Assembly (NCBI GenBank): GCA_035690725.1
Contig: DASSKF010000197.1
Location: 1-27,438 of the forward strand
DNA: 27,438 bases
Direction of reading: 5' to 3'
DNA from: DASSKF01 sp035690725
GTDB lineage: Bacteria; Actinomycetota; Actinomycetes; Actinomycetales; Dermatophilaceae
The notes under the pieces are model-generated. The model ran no database searches. It was not told the origin of the DNA and was given only the letters and a program-made list of their open reading frames with translations. Both the position numbers and the translations under genes were made by a program. Shown one piece after another: positions 6,982 to 14,521 of the stretch (position 1 is its first letter; every line of letters begins with the position of its first letter).

Positions 6982-7025
6982 CTCCTAAAGCGGGTGTCGC
7001 AGGTTCGAATCCTGCCGGGGGCACC
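6982..7025 (+). other. 3' fragment of tRNA-Arg(CCT), candidate attachment site
   Basis: The sequence begins inside the anticodon loop (CTCCTAA, anticodon CCT at 6984-6986). It continues through the 3' anticodon strand, a five-base variable loop (GTGTC), a perfect T arm (GCAGG, TTCGAAT, CCTGC) and the acceptor 3' strand CGGGGGC with discriminator A and CC. The upstream bases cannot pair with AGCGG to form an anticodon stem and there is no D arm or 5' acceptor strand, so this is not a functional tRNA. A copy starting exactly at the anticodon loop is the classic att core left by tyrosine-recombinase elements. Confidence 0.8.
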
Positions 7026-7039
7026 GACAAAACCGCAGG

Positions 7040-7312
7040 TCACCGGCCTGCAAACGGCCGCGGCGCCTCCGATTCTGCGGATGACCTCATTTTGGCCTTA
7101 CGAACTCGGGCCCTGGCCTCGCTCAACCGCTCCGCCACGTCGTCCGGGTCCTCGTCGAGGAGTTCGCTGTCGACGTCGAACGTCGTGATCGGCCGGTCGT
7201 GTCCGAGCTCCGCTGCACCGGGGCCGGGACCAATCCGGGCATCGGTCAGTGCCGAACCCGTACTGTGCGCCGGCTTCACGGTGCTCTCCGCCGCGAGCGG
7301 GGCCGTGAGCAC
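7040..7312 (-). CDS. Hypothetical protein next to the att-like site (possibly a remnant)
   Basis: An open frame of 90 residues starts at GTG 7312. The N-terminal third is nondescript, whereas DRPITTFDVDSELLDEDPDD and VAERLSEARARVRKAKMR (about 40-76) look like genuine acidic-then-basic helical protein sequence with reasonable GC-ending codons. An upstream in-frame TGA limits the frame, so it may be the end of a truncated gene. The right copy of the 14-bp repeat lies within it and encodes KAKMR. No family is recognised; it may belong to a mobile element because of its position. Confidence 0.35.
   Translation of the reverse strand: MLTAPLAAESTVKPAHSTGSALTDARIGPGPGAAELGHDRPITTFDVDSELLDEDPDDVAERLSEARARVRKAKMRSSAESEAPRPFAGR
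7085..7098. repeat. 14-bp direct repeat, right copy
   Basis: This is identical to 6835-6848 over 14 bases, 250 bases away, with the tRNA-Arg fragment between the two copies. See the left copy for interpretation. Confidence 0.5.
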
Positions 7313-7463
7313 TCATGACCACTCATGGTCAGCGGACGGCTTGTCGGGAGACGGAGACCGAGGAGACGGGGGCATACCCGTGAGGCTCGGGGGCCTTGCG
7401 GTGAGCAGCACCCTGGTGGGCGACCAGCCGGCTGGGGCCTCGACGGGACGAAGGAAGCTGATC

Positions 7464-8104
7464 ATGGGCACGAAGAACAAGCTGTTGCTGTCCGTGGTCC
7501 CGGTGGCCGGCGCCGTCGCCGCACTGGGCATCGCCGCGCCGGCCGCGCAGGCCGCCGGAGCCGACAGCTCGGGTCAGTGGAGCTAGCAGGCGGACTTGGC
7601 GCCGGTGGCGTTGAACACCCCGTCCGGAGCGGCCTCCGGGCACGTGATGGTCACGATCAACGGCGACCGGGCCACGGTCACCGAGAAGGTCTCCGGCCTC
7701 GCCGACAAGCTGCCGACCGACAAGAAGACCCTGGCCGCACTCGGCATCCCGGCAGCCTTCGCGGGCAAGCCGTTCCCGCACGTGCAGCACGTCCACATCC
7801 TGGGCCGGGGCCAGTGCCCGACCTCCTCGGCCGACGCCAATGGTGACGGCGTGATCTCCACCGTCGAGGGGCACGACGCCTACGGGATGATCGGCACCAC
7901 CTTCTCGACCAAGGGCAGCACCGGCGCCGACACCGCGACCGACGTGACCGTGGCCCCCGGCGGCGGCAGCTACAGCTACAAGCGCACGTTCACCATGAAG
8001 CAGGACACCCTGGATGCGATCAAGGACGACAACGGGGTGGTCGTGGTGCACGGGCTGAACCCGGCCACCGCGCCCGCGCTCCGGGCCCTTCCGCGGATGG
8101 ACGG
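7464..8104 (+). pseudogene. Secreted CHRD-like protein gene interrupted by an in-frame TAG and truncated
   Basis: ATG 7464 has AAGGAAG seven bases upstream and encodes a clear Sec signal peptide (MGTKNKLLLSVVPVAGAV, then ALGIAAPAAQAA). After GADSSGQWS comes TAG at 7584-7586. The same frame then continues QADLAPVALN for about 165 more residues with good codon usage and CHRD-like features: HVMVTINGD, a VQHVHILGRGQC segment, an EF-hand-like DANGDGVIS and SYKRTFTM. Related proteins often have Tyr before the QADLAP-type strand, so TAC to TAG is a one-base explanation. The expected C-terminus after VVVVHGLNP is missing where the frame meets the convergent permease gene, suggesting 3' truncation. 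Stop readthrough is an alternative. Confidence 0.65.
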
Positions 8105-10009
8105 CTACTCGGCGCGGATCAGATCCGGGCGGATGCGCGGGCTGGCGGCGATGACCGTGAGGGCCGCGACGACGACGGAGGCGCCGAGGGAGACGCCTGC
8201 CAGCGTGAGGGTCTGTGGCCAGGGGATGGCGTGCGCCTCGTTCCCGAACGCGAGGTAGGTGGCCCCGGCGAGGGCTCCGAGGCCGACGGCGAGGACGACG
8301 CCGGCCCCGAGGGGCAGCGCGGCCTCGAGCCACTGGGTGCGACGCAGCAGGCGTGGGCTGACCCCGGCGAGCTGCAGCGAGACGAGCTCCGGACGGCGGG
8401 ACAGTGCTCGGTCGATGGCGCCGACGGCGAAAGCCAGCAGGCCGATCGAGAGCACCACCGTCGCCACCGCCCACACCAGCTCGCGCAACCCGGCGACGAA
8501 GTCGTAGTAGGAGGTGTCGGGCAGCGAGTAGGAGAAGTCCGGAGGCTCGGTCAGTCGCCGATCCAGGGCGGCTCCGAGGTCCACGCCCGGCTTCCCGACC
8601 GCCACCAGCTGGGCGGGGGTGTGCACGAGCAGGGGCTGCAGCCCCGGTGTCGACCGGGGGAGGAACAGGTCCGTCTCGAGCTCGTCGGCCACAGCGGCCG
8701 GCAGCCGGTACGTCGGTGCGGGGACCGCGAGCGAGGCTGCGCCGCGGTCGGGCTCGCCGGTCGGTCGCTCGGAGGTCAGGCGGATCGTCGGGCCGGCCTG
8801 TCCGTACGGCCCCCAGAGCCACGCCGGCTCGTCCTCCCGACAGCCCGGGACGGGGCCGAAGACGCGGGCGAGGTCGGCGCACGTGCCGACCACGGCCCGC
8901 ACACAGGTCGGACCGTCCTGCTGACACGTGGGGCTGCTCAGCTGGGGGAAGGTTGCCGTGGTCCGGATGAAGGGAAACCGGCCCCAGCGCTCGCGCGCGG
9001 CGTCGGCGCGTGTCGCGGAGGTCCATCCGTTGGCGATCTGGCCGGTCGTCTGCAGCCGGGCCGCCGCCTGGTACTGCGGCGTCTGCTCGAAGGCGACCAC
9101 CACGGCGCGGGCGCCGGTGACGACGAACAGGCCGATGAGCAGACCGGCCACGAGGCGGCTGGTCGCCGCCGGCTGGTCCTGCAGCCGACGACCGGCGATG
9201 ACCGCCGCCGGGCTACGACCGCGGACCAGGGCGTCCGCGACCAGGCGGACGAAGGACGGCACGACCAGCACGGCGCCCAGTCCGAGAGCGACGATCCCGG
9301 TGAACATGAAGGGAATCAACGCCTCATTGCTGCGACGCGGGTCGGCGGCGAGCAGCACGTAGGCGGCGAGTGCGGCCCCGAGCACGAGGGGGACCAGTCG
9401 CCACATTGGCGGGCGCCGGTCGGCGGCCCGGCGTGCCTGCGCCAGGGCATCCGCGCCACCGCCCCTGCTGGGCGAGGCCGACACCAGCGTGACGGCCGCC
9501 GGCACCGCCACGAGCACCACGGCATACCCCGCGGCCGTGGGGGAGAGGGTGGACAGGTCCCAGTGCCGGCCTACCGGGTGCCAGGCGACCAGGACCGGAC
9601 GGGCCAGCAGGAACAGCACCCAGCCCGCCAGCGTCCCCACCGCTGCCGCCGTCCCGGTCTCGACCGCGGCGACGACTCGGGTGCGGGCGCCGGTCATGCC
9701 GAGCAGGCGCAGGTTGGCGAGCCTGCGGTCCCGCATGGAGGCGGCGAGACGCCCCGCCGTCGCAGCGAGCACGAGCACCGGCAGCGCCACCGTCACGACG
9801 ACGGTGGCCAGCAGCAGGGACATGCCGTGCGACGACACCAGCCCGTGGTCGGAGCGACCGGCCTCGCTGTGCGCTATCGCCAGCACGCCGAGCATCAGCA
9901 GGGTCCCGACCGCCCCGGTGAGCGCAACCATGCCGGAGCGGAGCCGGCTGCCGGCCGTGGCCGCGCCTCCCCCTGCGAGGCGCAGCCCCAGCCGGACAGC
10001 CGCGATCAC
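8105..10009 (-). CDS. FtsX-like ABC transporter permease
   Basis: This 634-residue inner-membrane permease partners the ATPase upstream. It has about ten hydrophobic segments: four near residues 28-185, three more between about 205 and 305, then a long extracytoplasmic region (about 310-510, with Cys residues in CQQDGPTCVRAVVGTC), and three C-terminal membrane helices (about 518-625). The C-terminal block (LELVSLQLAGVSPRLLRRTQWLEA-like) is the FtsX/MacB signature. In actinobacteria such PadR-linked exporters commonly move lipids, antibiotics or peptides; the substrate here is unknown. The GTG at 10009 overlaps the ATPase stop by four bases (GTGA). Confidence 0.88.
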   Translation of the reverse strand: MIAAVRLGLRLAGGGAATAGSRLRSGMVALTGAVGTLLMLGVLAIAHSEAGRSDHGLVSSHGMSLLLATVVVTVALPVLVLAATAGRLAASMRDRRLANLRLLGMTGARTRVVAAVETGTAAAVGTLAGWVLFLLARPVLVAWHPVGRHWDLSTLSPTAAGYAVVLVAVPAAVTLVSASPSRGGGADALAQARRAADRRPPMWRLVPLVLGAALAAYVLLAADPRRSNEALIPFMFTGIVALGLGAVLVVPSFVRLVADALVRGRSPAAVIAGRRLQDQPAATSRLVAGLLIGLFVVTGARAVVVAFEQTPQYQAAARLQTTGQIANGWTSATRADAARERWGRFPFIRTTATFPQLSSPTCQQDGPTCVRAVVGTCADLARVFGPVPGCREDEPAWLWGPYGQAGPTIRLTSERPTGEPDRGAASLAVPAPTYRLPAAVADELETDLFLPRSTPGLQPLLVHTPAQLVAVGKPGVDLGAALDRRLTEPPDFSYSLPDTSYYDFVAGLRELVWAVATVVLSIGLLAFAVGAIDRALSRRPELVSLQLAGVSPRLLRRTQWLEAALPLGAGVVLAVGLGALAGATYLAFGNEAHAIPWPQTLTLAGVSLGASVVVAALTVIAASPRIRPDLIRAE

Positions 10010-10689
10010 GACAGCGCCGCCTGTGGCGCCGAGACCCGCCCGTCACGCATGCTCATCAGCCGGTCGCAGTGGGCGGCGACCCGGTTCTCGTGGGTGACCA
10101 CGAGCAGCGCGGACCCCAGCTCGTCGGCGGCCCGCAACAACGCGTCGAGGACGTGGTCGGCACTCACCGAGTCGAGCGCGCCGGTGGGCTCGTCGGCGAA
10201 GAGCACCGGTGGCCGGTGCACGAGCGCCCGCGCGACCGCGGCGCGCTGGGCCTGCCCGCCCGAGACGGCACCGGCCCGGCGGTCGGCCACCTCCGCCACC
10301 CCCAGCCGGTCGAGCTCGCCCGCCGCCAGGGCCCGGGCCTCACGGGCGGGCCGGCCGAGCAGCTGCAGCGGAAGCATGACGTTCTCCAGGAGGGTCAGCT
10401 CCGGCACCATGTTGCCGAACTGGAAGACCATGCCCAGGTGCGCCAGTCGGTGCTGGCTGCGCCGACGCTCGGGCATCGCGTGCAGTGCGGCACCGGCGAC
10501 CGTGACCTCACCGGAGCCGGGCACCAACACGCCCGCCAGGCAGTGCAGCAACGAGGATTTGCCCGATCCGGACGGCCCCATCAGCGCCACCGACTCACCG
10601 GCACGCAGCGTCAGCGAGACGTCGGTGAGGGCGGCGGTCGACCCGTAGGACAGGCTGAGTCCGTGTGCCTGCACCACCGGCTCACCCAC
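10006..10689 (-). CDS. ABC transporter ATP-binding protein (MacB/LolD type)
   Basis: This 227-residue nucleotide-binding subunit shows a Walker A GPSGSGKS (about 39-46), Q-loop VFQFGN (about 88-93), the family-typical MVPELTLLENVMLPL, signature VSGGQAQR (about 142-149), Walker B VLFADEPTGALD (about 161-172) and H-loop VTHE (about 198-201). The LolD/MacB/FtsE subgroup assignment follows from the LTLLENVMLPL and EPTGALD phrases. It should power the FtsX-like permease whose gene overlaps its stop. Its own GTG start lies inside the end of the PadR gene, with an 8-base overlap, so all three proteins are probably translated from one mRNA. Confidence 0.95.
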   Translation of the reverse strand: MGEPVVQAHGLSLSYGSTAALTDVSLTLRAGESVALMGPSGSGKSSLLHCLAGVLVPGSGEVTVAGAALHAMPERRRSQHRLAHLGMVFQFGNMVPELTLLENVMLPLQLLGRPAREARALAAGELDRLGVAEVADRRAGAVSGGQAQRAAVARALVHRPPVLFADEPTGALDSVSADHVLDALLRAADELGSALLVVTHENRVAAHCDRLMSMRDGRVSAPQAALS

Positions 10690-11209
10690 CGTGCACCGCC
10701 GTCCCCAGCTCCTCGAGCCGTCGGCCGGCCTCCTCGATCCACCGCAGGTCGGCGTCGAGGTGGTTCAGCTCGAAGGTCACGGCGAGCAGCTCGGCCGGCC
10801 CGGCGGAGCGGCGCGCCCTGGTCAGCTCACGCATCCGCGCCAGATGCACCTCCCGCTGGGTGGTGAGCATCGCCTCGGCATCCCGCCCTGACATCAGGGC
10901 CACGGAGACCTTGGCGAACAGCGTGCTGGAGGAGTACGTCGTCGCCGGTTCCGCCGCCGACACCCATTCGTCCACCACCGTCACTCCCTCCGGCGTGATC
11001 ATGTAGCGCCGACGCTCGGGCCCGCCCTCGGACTCGACGCCGACCACCTCGGCCAGCCGCTGCTTCTCGAAGCGGGCCAGCGCTGCGTACACCTGGCCGA
11101 AGGCGAGCGGCCGCGCGCGAGGGAAGCACTCGTCATACCGCTGCTTGAGGGTGTAGCCGTGCGCCGGCTCCGCCTCGAGGAGCCCCAACAACGCCTGCGA
11201 CGTCGACAT
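10682..11209 (-). CDS. PadR family transcriptional regulator
   Basis: This 175-residue protein has an N-terminal PadR winged helix: QALLGLLEAEPAHGYTLKQRYDE, then the recognition-helix region FGQVYAALARFEKQRLAEVV and the wing ERRRYMITPEG (about 1-85). A C-terminal dimerisation helix region with DADLRWIEEAGRRLEEL follows, as in the long PadR subfamily. It is first in the operon with the ABC ATPase and permease and most likely represses that exporter and itself until an inducing compound binds. ATG 11209 is chosen over the upstream GTG/ATG options because a TATAGT -10 box ends 7 bases before it, indicating a leaderless transcript. Confidence 0.92.
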   Translation of the reverse strand: MSTSQALLGLLEAEPAHGYTLKQRYDECFPRARPLAFGQVYAALARFEKQRLAEVVGVESEGGPERRRYMITPEGVTVVDEWVSAAEPATTYSSSTLFAKVSVALMSGRDAEAMLTTQREVHLARMRELTRARRSAGPAELLAVTFELNHLDADLRWIEEAGRRLEELGTAVHGG

Positions 11210-11216
11210 GACGAAC

Positions 11217-11235
11217 ACTATACACACTGTGAGTA
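11217..11235 (-). promoter_or_regulatory. Leaderless-looking padR promoter overlapping a palindromic operator
   Basis: On the minus strand, TATAGT (11222-11217) ends 7 bases before the ATG, the normal spacing for a leaderless mRNA. Overlapping it, 11221-11235 (TACACACTGTGAGTA) is a 15-base imperfect palindrome in which six of seven base pairs match around a central T. Its place on the promoter core makes it a good candidate PadR autoregulatory operator. Confidence 0.6.
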
Positions 11236-11390
11236 CTCGCGTGGCGGCGTCGGCCGGGTCCGCCGCTCGGACGCGACCGCTGCCGCAGCGTCCGTCCGTG
11301 AGAGCCTGCTGCCGGTTCCCACCGAGCGCACGGATCGACGGAGGACAGGATGGACGCGACCAGGACCCGCGCTGACCGGGAGGGCCGGGC

Positions 11391-12623
11391 GTGAGCTACG
11401 ACGTCGACGCACTGCGCCGCCACTTCCCGTCGCTGGACTCCGGCCTGGCCCACTTCGACGGCCCCGGCGGCACCCAGACCCCTCGCGAAGTGGGCGAGGC
11501 CGTGGCGCGGACCCTGACCGGACCCCTGTCCAACCGGGGCACCGGCTCGGTCTCCGAGTCGAACGCGGACGCCGCGGTCGCCGCCTTCCGGGAGGCGTAC
11601 GCCGACCTGCTCGGAGTGCCGCCGACCGGGGTGGTCCACGGCCGCAGCGCCACGCAGCTCACCTACGACTTCTCCCGGCACCTGGCCAAGGAGTGGGGTC
11701 CCGACGACGAGGTCGTCGTGAGCCGGCTCGACCACGACGCCAACGTGAGCCCCTGGCTCCAGGCGGCCGCGTCGGTCGGCGCCACCGTGCGGTGGATCGA
11801 CTTCGACCCCGAGACCGCCGAGCTCGACCTGGACAGCGCCCGTCAGGCGATCACCGGGCGCACCCGGCTGGTCGCGGTCACCGCCGCCTCCAACCTCCTG
11901 GGCACCAAGCCGCCGGTGCGCCGCATCGCGGATGCCGCGCACGCCGTGGGCGCCCGGGTCTACGTCGACGGGGTCCACTACACCGCGCACCAGTTCGTGG
12001 ACGTCGCCGAGCTGGGAGCCGACTTCTTCGTCTGCTCTCCCTACAAGTTCCTGGGACCGCACTGCGCCGTCCTCGCCGCCGACCCCGCGCTGCTCGACCG
12101 CGTCCGGCCGGACAAGCTGGCGCCGTCCACCGACGTCGTCCCCGAGCGCTTCGAGCTCGGCACCCTTCCCTACGAGGCGATGTCCGGCGCCACCGCAGCG
12201 GTCGACTTCCTCGCCGGCATCGACCCGGGAGAGGCCCGGACCCGCCGGGACCGGTTGCACAGCTCCCTGCACGCCGTGGACGCCCACGAGCTGCGGCTGC
12301 GCCGGGCGGTCGAGGCCGGCCTGGACGGGTTGCCCGGTGTCGTGCTGCACTCCCGGGCCGCCGACCGCACCCCGACGCTGCTGGTCACCTTCCCCGGGCG
12401 TCACGCCGCCGACGCCTACACCTTCCTGCTCGAGCGCGGTGTGCTGGCGCCGGCCGGGTGGTTCTACGCACACCAGGCTGCCCTGCGGCTCGACCTGGCC
12501 GACACCCATGCCCTGCGCATCGGGCTCGCTCCCTACAGCAGTGACGACGACGTCGCCCGGCTCCTCGACGGGCTGGGCGACTTCGTAGGGGACGCGAGGT
12601 CCCGGTCGGCGCGAACCGGCTGA
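11391..12623 (+). CDS. Cysteine desulfurase-like class V aminotransferase
   Basis: This 410-residue PLP enzyme belongs to fold type I, class V. The pattern fits the cysteine-desulfurase-like subfamily that lacks proven IscS activity: DGPGGTQTP near residues 23-31, an SNRGTGS motif (47-53), the Asp of VDGVH (193) that contacts the PLP ring nitrogen, and the Schiff-base lysine in CSPYKFLGPH (Lys219). The catalytic mobile-loop Cys region expected of true desulfurases is not obvious, so the substrate is unknown. The GTG at 11391 has GGGAGG nine bases upstream. It is divergent from padR across 180 bases; no iron-sulphur assembly gene is near. Confidence 0.9.
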   Translation: MSYDVDALRRHFPSLDSGLAHFDGPGGTQTPREVGEAVARTLTGPLSNRGTGSVSESNADAAVAAFREAYADLLGVPPTGVVHGRSATQLTYDFSRHLAKEWGPDDEVVVSRLDHDANVSPWLQAAASVGATVRWIDFDPETAELDLDSARQAITGRTRLVAVTAASNLLGTKPPVRRIADAAHAVGARVYVDGVHYTAHQFVDVAELGADFFVCSPYKFLGPHCAVLAADPALLDRVRPDKLAPSTDVVPERFELGTLPYEAMSGATAAVDFLAGIDPGEARTRRDRLHSSLHAVDAHELRLRRAVEAGLDGLPGVVLHSRAADRTPTLLVTFPGRHAADAYTFLLERGVLAPAGWFYAHQAALRLDLADTHALRIGLAPYSSDDDVARLLDGLGDFVGDARSRSARTG

Positions 12624-12746
12624 CCTCGCCTCACCCGGAGCCACCCGATCGGGCTAGCCCGTGGAGTGCCTCCGGGCCTACGCTGTGTCCTGCTGGACCC
12701 ACGCGGTGGTCCAGACCGAGCAAGGACGTGCCATGCAGGCGAGACG

Positions 12747-13727
12747 ATGATGGGTGCCGCTGGCACGGTCACGCCCGGTGGTGGGCGCGAGGCCACCACA
12801 GCCCACATCCGAACTCGCCTGAGCCACAGCGGCCTGTTCTACCGCAGTGACGACGAGTACACCCGAGTCGTCGGCGACTTCATCATGGACGGCCTCGACC
12901 ACGACAGCCCCGTCTCGATGGCCGCGCCACCGGAGCAGATCGCCCTCGTCCGCGACGCCCTCGGCACCGACGCGGCGGCGGTCCGCTTCACCGACATGAC
13001 CGCGGTGGGGCGCAACCCGGCGCGCGTCATGCCGATGATCCAGGCGTTCGTCGACGACCACGCGGGGCAGCACTGCCGGTTCGTCGGGGAGCCGATCTGG
13101 CCCGGCCGCGAGCGGGCCGAGTTCCAGGAAGCGACGATCCACGAAGCGCTGAAGAACGTCGTCTTCGCTGCAGCCGACGTCGACATCCTCTGCCCCTACG
13201 ACGCCGAACGGCTGCCTCCCGAGGTCCTCGCCGACTCGATGCGCACCCACCCGACGCTGGTCAGTCCGGCCGGTACGGACCCCAGCCGGCACTACACCAG
13301 CGCCCAGGTGCTCTGCTCCCCCGCCCGCTGGCCGCTCCCGGAGCCGGAGAGCGGCGTGGAGACGCGGACCTCGGCCGACCTGCGCTCCATCCGGCAGTTC
13401 GTCTACACCCATGCCCTGCGCGGCGGGCTCGGGCCGGACCGGGCGGACGACGCGGCCCTCGCCTCGGTCGAGCTGTGCACCAACACGCTGCGGCACGCGA
13501 GCCAGACCCCCACCGTCTCGGTGTGGCGACACGGCGACACCTTCGTCGCGCAGGTGCAGGACAGCGGGACCATCACCGACCCCCTCGTGGGCCGTCGCCG
13601 GGTCGGCCCGCTCGCCGAGTCCGGGCGTGGGCTCTTCCTCGTCAACGAGCTGTGTGACCTCGTGCAGATCCGCTCCAGCCGGCAGGCCGGCACGACGGTC
13701 CGCATCCACCTGCACGGCGCCGGCTGA
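12747..13727 (+). CDS. MEDS domain sensor with HATPase (anti-sigma/anti-anti-sigma type kinase)
   Basis: This 326-residue regulator has two domains. Residues about 20-185 form a MEDS domain, the DcmR-like sensory fold, with HSGLFYRSDDEY near the start and the middle segment GEPIWPGRERAEFQEATIHEALKNVVF. Residues about 208-322 form a GHKL ATPase: N box VELCTNTLRHA (241-251), a G1 box QDSGTITDP (271-279) and G2 box GRGLFLV (293-299). This is the RsbW-like type found in actinobacterial MEDS/ATP-binding proteins. It is likely to sense a small ligand and switch a sigma-factor partner, for which the SigB-like gene at 19144-19947 is a candidate. ATG 12747 has AGGCGAG upstream; ATG 12750 is an alternative. 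Confidence 0.88.
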   Translation: MMGAAGTVTPGGGREATTAHIRTRLSHSGLFYRSDDEYTRVVGDFIMDGLDHDSPVSMAAPPEQIALVRDALGTDAAAVRFTDMTAVGRNPARVMPMIQAFVDDHAGQHCRFVGEPIWPGRERAEFQEATIHEALKNVVFAAADVDILCPYDAERLPPEVLADSMRTHPTLVSPAGTDPSRHYTSAQVLCSPARWPLPEPESGVETRTSADLRSIRQFVYTHALRGGLGPDRADDAALASVELCTNTLRHASQTPTVSVWRHGDTFVAQVQDSGTITDPLVGRRRVGPLAESGRGLFLVNELCDLVQIRSSRQAGTTVRIHLHGAG

Positions 13728-13734
13728 CGCCCGC

Positions 13735-14394
13735 TCACGAGGCGTAGGCGGGCGGCGGCGGCCAGGCCCCGCCCGTCGCGCCGCCCGGGTTGCGCCAGGG
13801 CCGGCAGCTCGTCCCCGGGCACAGCACGACCTGGTCCGGCCACCGGTCGCGGTACTCCTGCTTCCCCACGTGGTACCGCACCTCGATGGCGTCGATCCGT
13901 GCGGGCCGGCCCCTCTGCAGCGGCCGCAGGGTGAGCCCGAGGACGTAGCTCTCCCCGCCCGCACCGGGAATCCGCGCCCCCCGCGCCGGTCTCCGGTCGG
14001 GATAGTGCTCGCCCGGGCCCCCCGTGAAGGCGGCCCAGAGTGCGCCCGCACGGGACGGGCTGACCCACGTCTCGACCGTGCGCACCTGCTCCCCCTCCGG
14101 CGGCGGCACCGCCCACACCCCGTCGATGACCGCCGGCTCGGCACCCGCGTTGGCCAGCGTGATGACCGCGAAGGTCGCCAGCCCGGCGGAGCCGGTGGGG
14201 ATGCCCGTGCTGGTGAACCGCTGCCCCGGAGCCTGGAGGGGCCCCGAGGCCGACGCGGCGCTCCCGTCGCGGCTGACGGCCCAGGCGCCCAGACCGGCGA
14301 GCAGCGCCAGGCAGACGACGATGCTCCCCACCAGCATCGCCGGGTGGGGGTACCGGCGCCGGCCGCGTGTGAGCGCCCGGGTGAACCACGCCAT
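13735..14394 (-). CDS. Membrane-anchored hypothetical protein
   Basis: This 219-residue protein has a short basic cytoplasmic start, one hydrophobic segment (about 20-40, AMLVGSIVVCLALLAGLGAWAV) and a long extracytoplasmic part. The external part starts with Ser/Ala/Pro linker residues and continues as beta-rich sequence (FTSTGIPTGSAGLATFAVITLANAG, PAVIDGVWAVPP) that resembles an immunoglobulin-like or DUF-type domain. It ends CPGTSCRPWRNPGGATGG with two Cys that may form a disulfide. ATG 14394 has AAAGGG eight bases upstream. It lies 127 bases after alkA on the same strand. No family is recognised. Confidence 0.65.
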   Translation of the reverse strand: MAWFTRALTRGRRRYPHPAMLVGSIVVCLALLAGLGAWAVSRDGSAASASGPLQAPGQRFTSTGIPTGSAGLATFAVITLANAGAEPAVIDGVWAVPPPEGEQVRTVETWVSPSRAGALWAAFTGGPGEHYPDRRPARGARIPGAGGESYVLGLTLRPLQRGRPARIDAIEVRYHVGKQEYRDRWPDQVVLCPGTSCRPWRNPGGATGGAWPPPPAYAS

Positions 14395-14521
14395 GCCGTT
14401 GCCCTTTCGCCGGTCACGATCCGCTCCGGTGCTGTCCACACCCTTGCCCACATCGGTTGCCCCGGCGTCGTAACGGCGGGAAATGACCCGCGCGCGACCC
14501 GGACCTCGCCCGTCCGGAGGA

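Larger units (their letters stand above)
1..7025. mobile_element. Right end of a candidate genomic island integrated at tRNA-Arg(CCT)
   Basis: The boundary is inferred from the orphan tRNA-Arg 3' fragment at 6982-7025. Integration into a tRNA gene usually leaves the intact tRNA at one end and a duplicated 3' part at the other. The fragment is on the + strand, so the intact copy and probably the integrase should lie left of this window. The content fits an accessory stress cassette: Hsp20, J-domain protein, HspR-like regulator, ANTAR protein and several short overlapping genes. No integrase, transposase or conjugation gene is visible inside the window, so the mobile nature rests on the att-like fragment and gene content only. 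Confidence 0.55.

Noticed and set aside
6961..7025. Functional tRNA gene
   Set aside because: Only the part from the anticodon loop to the 3' end is present; the D arm, 5' acceptor strand and 5' anticodon strand are absent.
7329..9026. 565-codon open frame on the - strand
   Set aside because: It overlaps the permease in another frame and the antisense of the CHRD-like gene; the sequence is low-complexity Arg/Gly/Pro without any motif.
8231..10648. 805-codon open frame on the + strand
   Set aside because: It lies antisense to the permease and ABC ATPase, whose motifs are unambiguous; the translation is Arg/Gly/Gln-rich low-complexity sequence, as expected from high-GC antisense.
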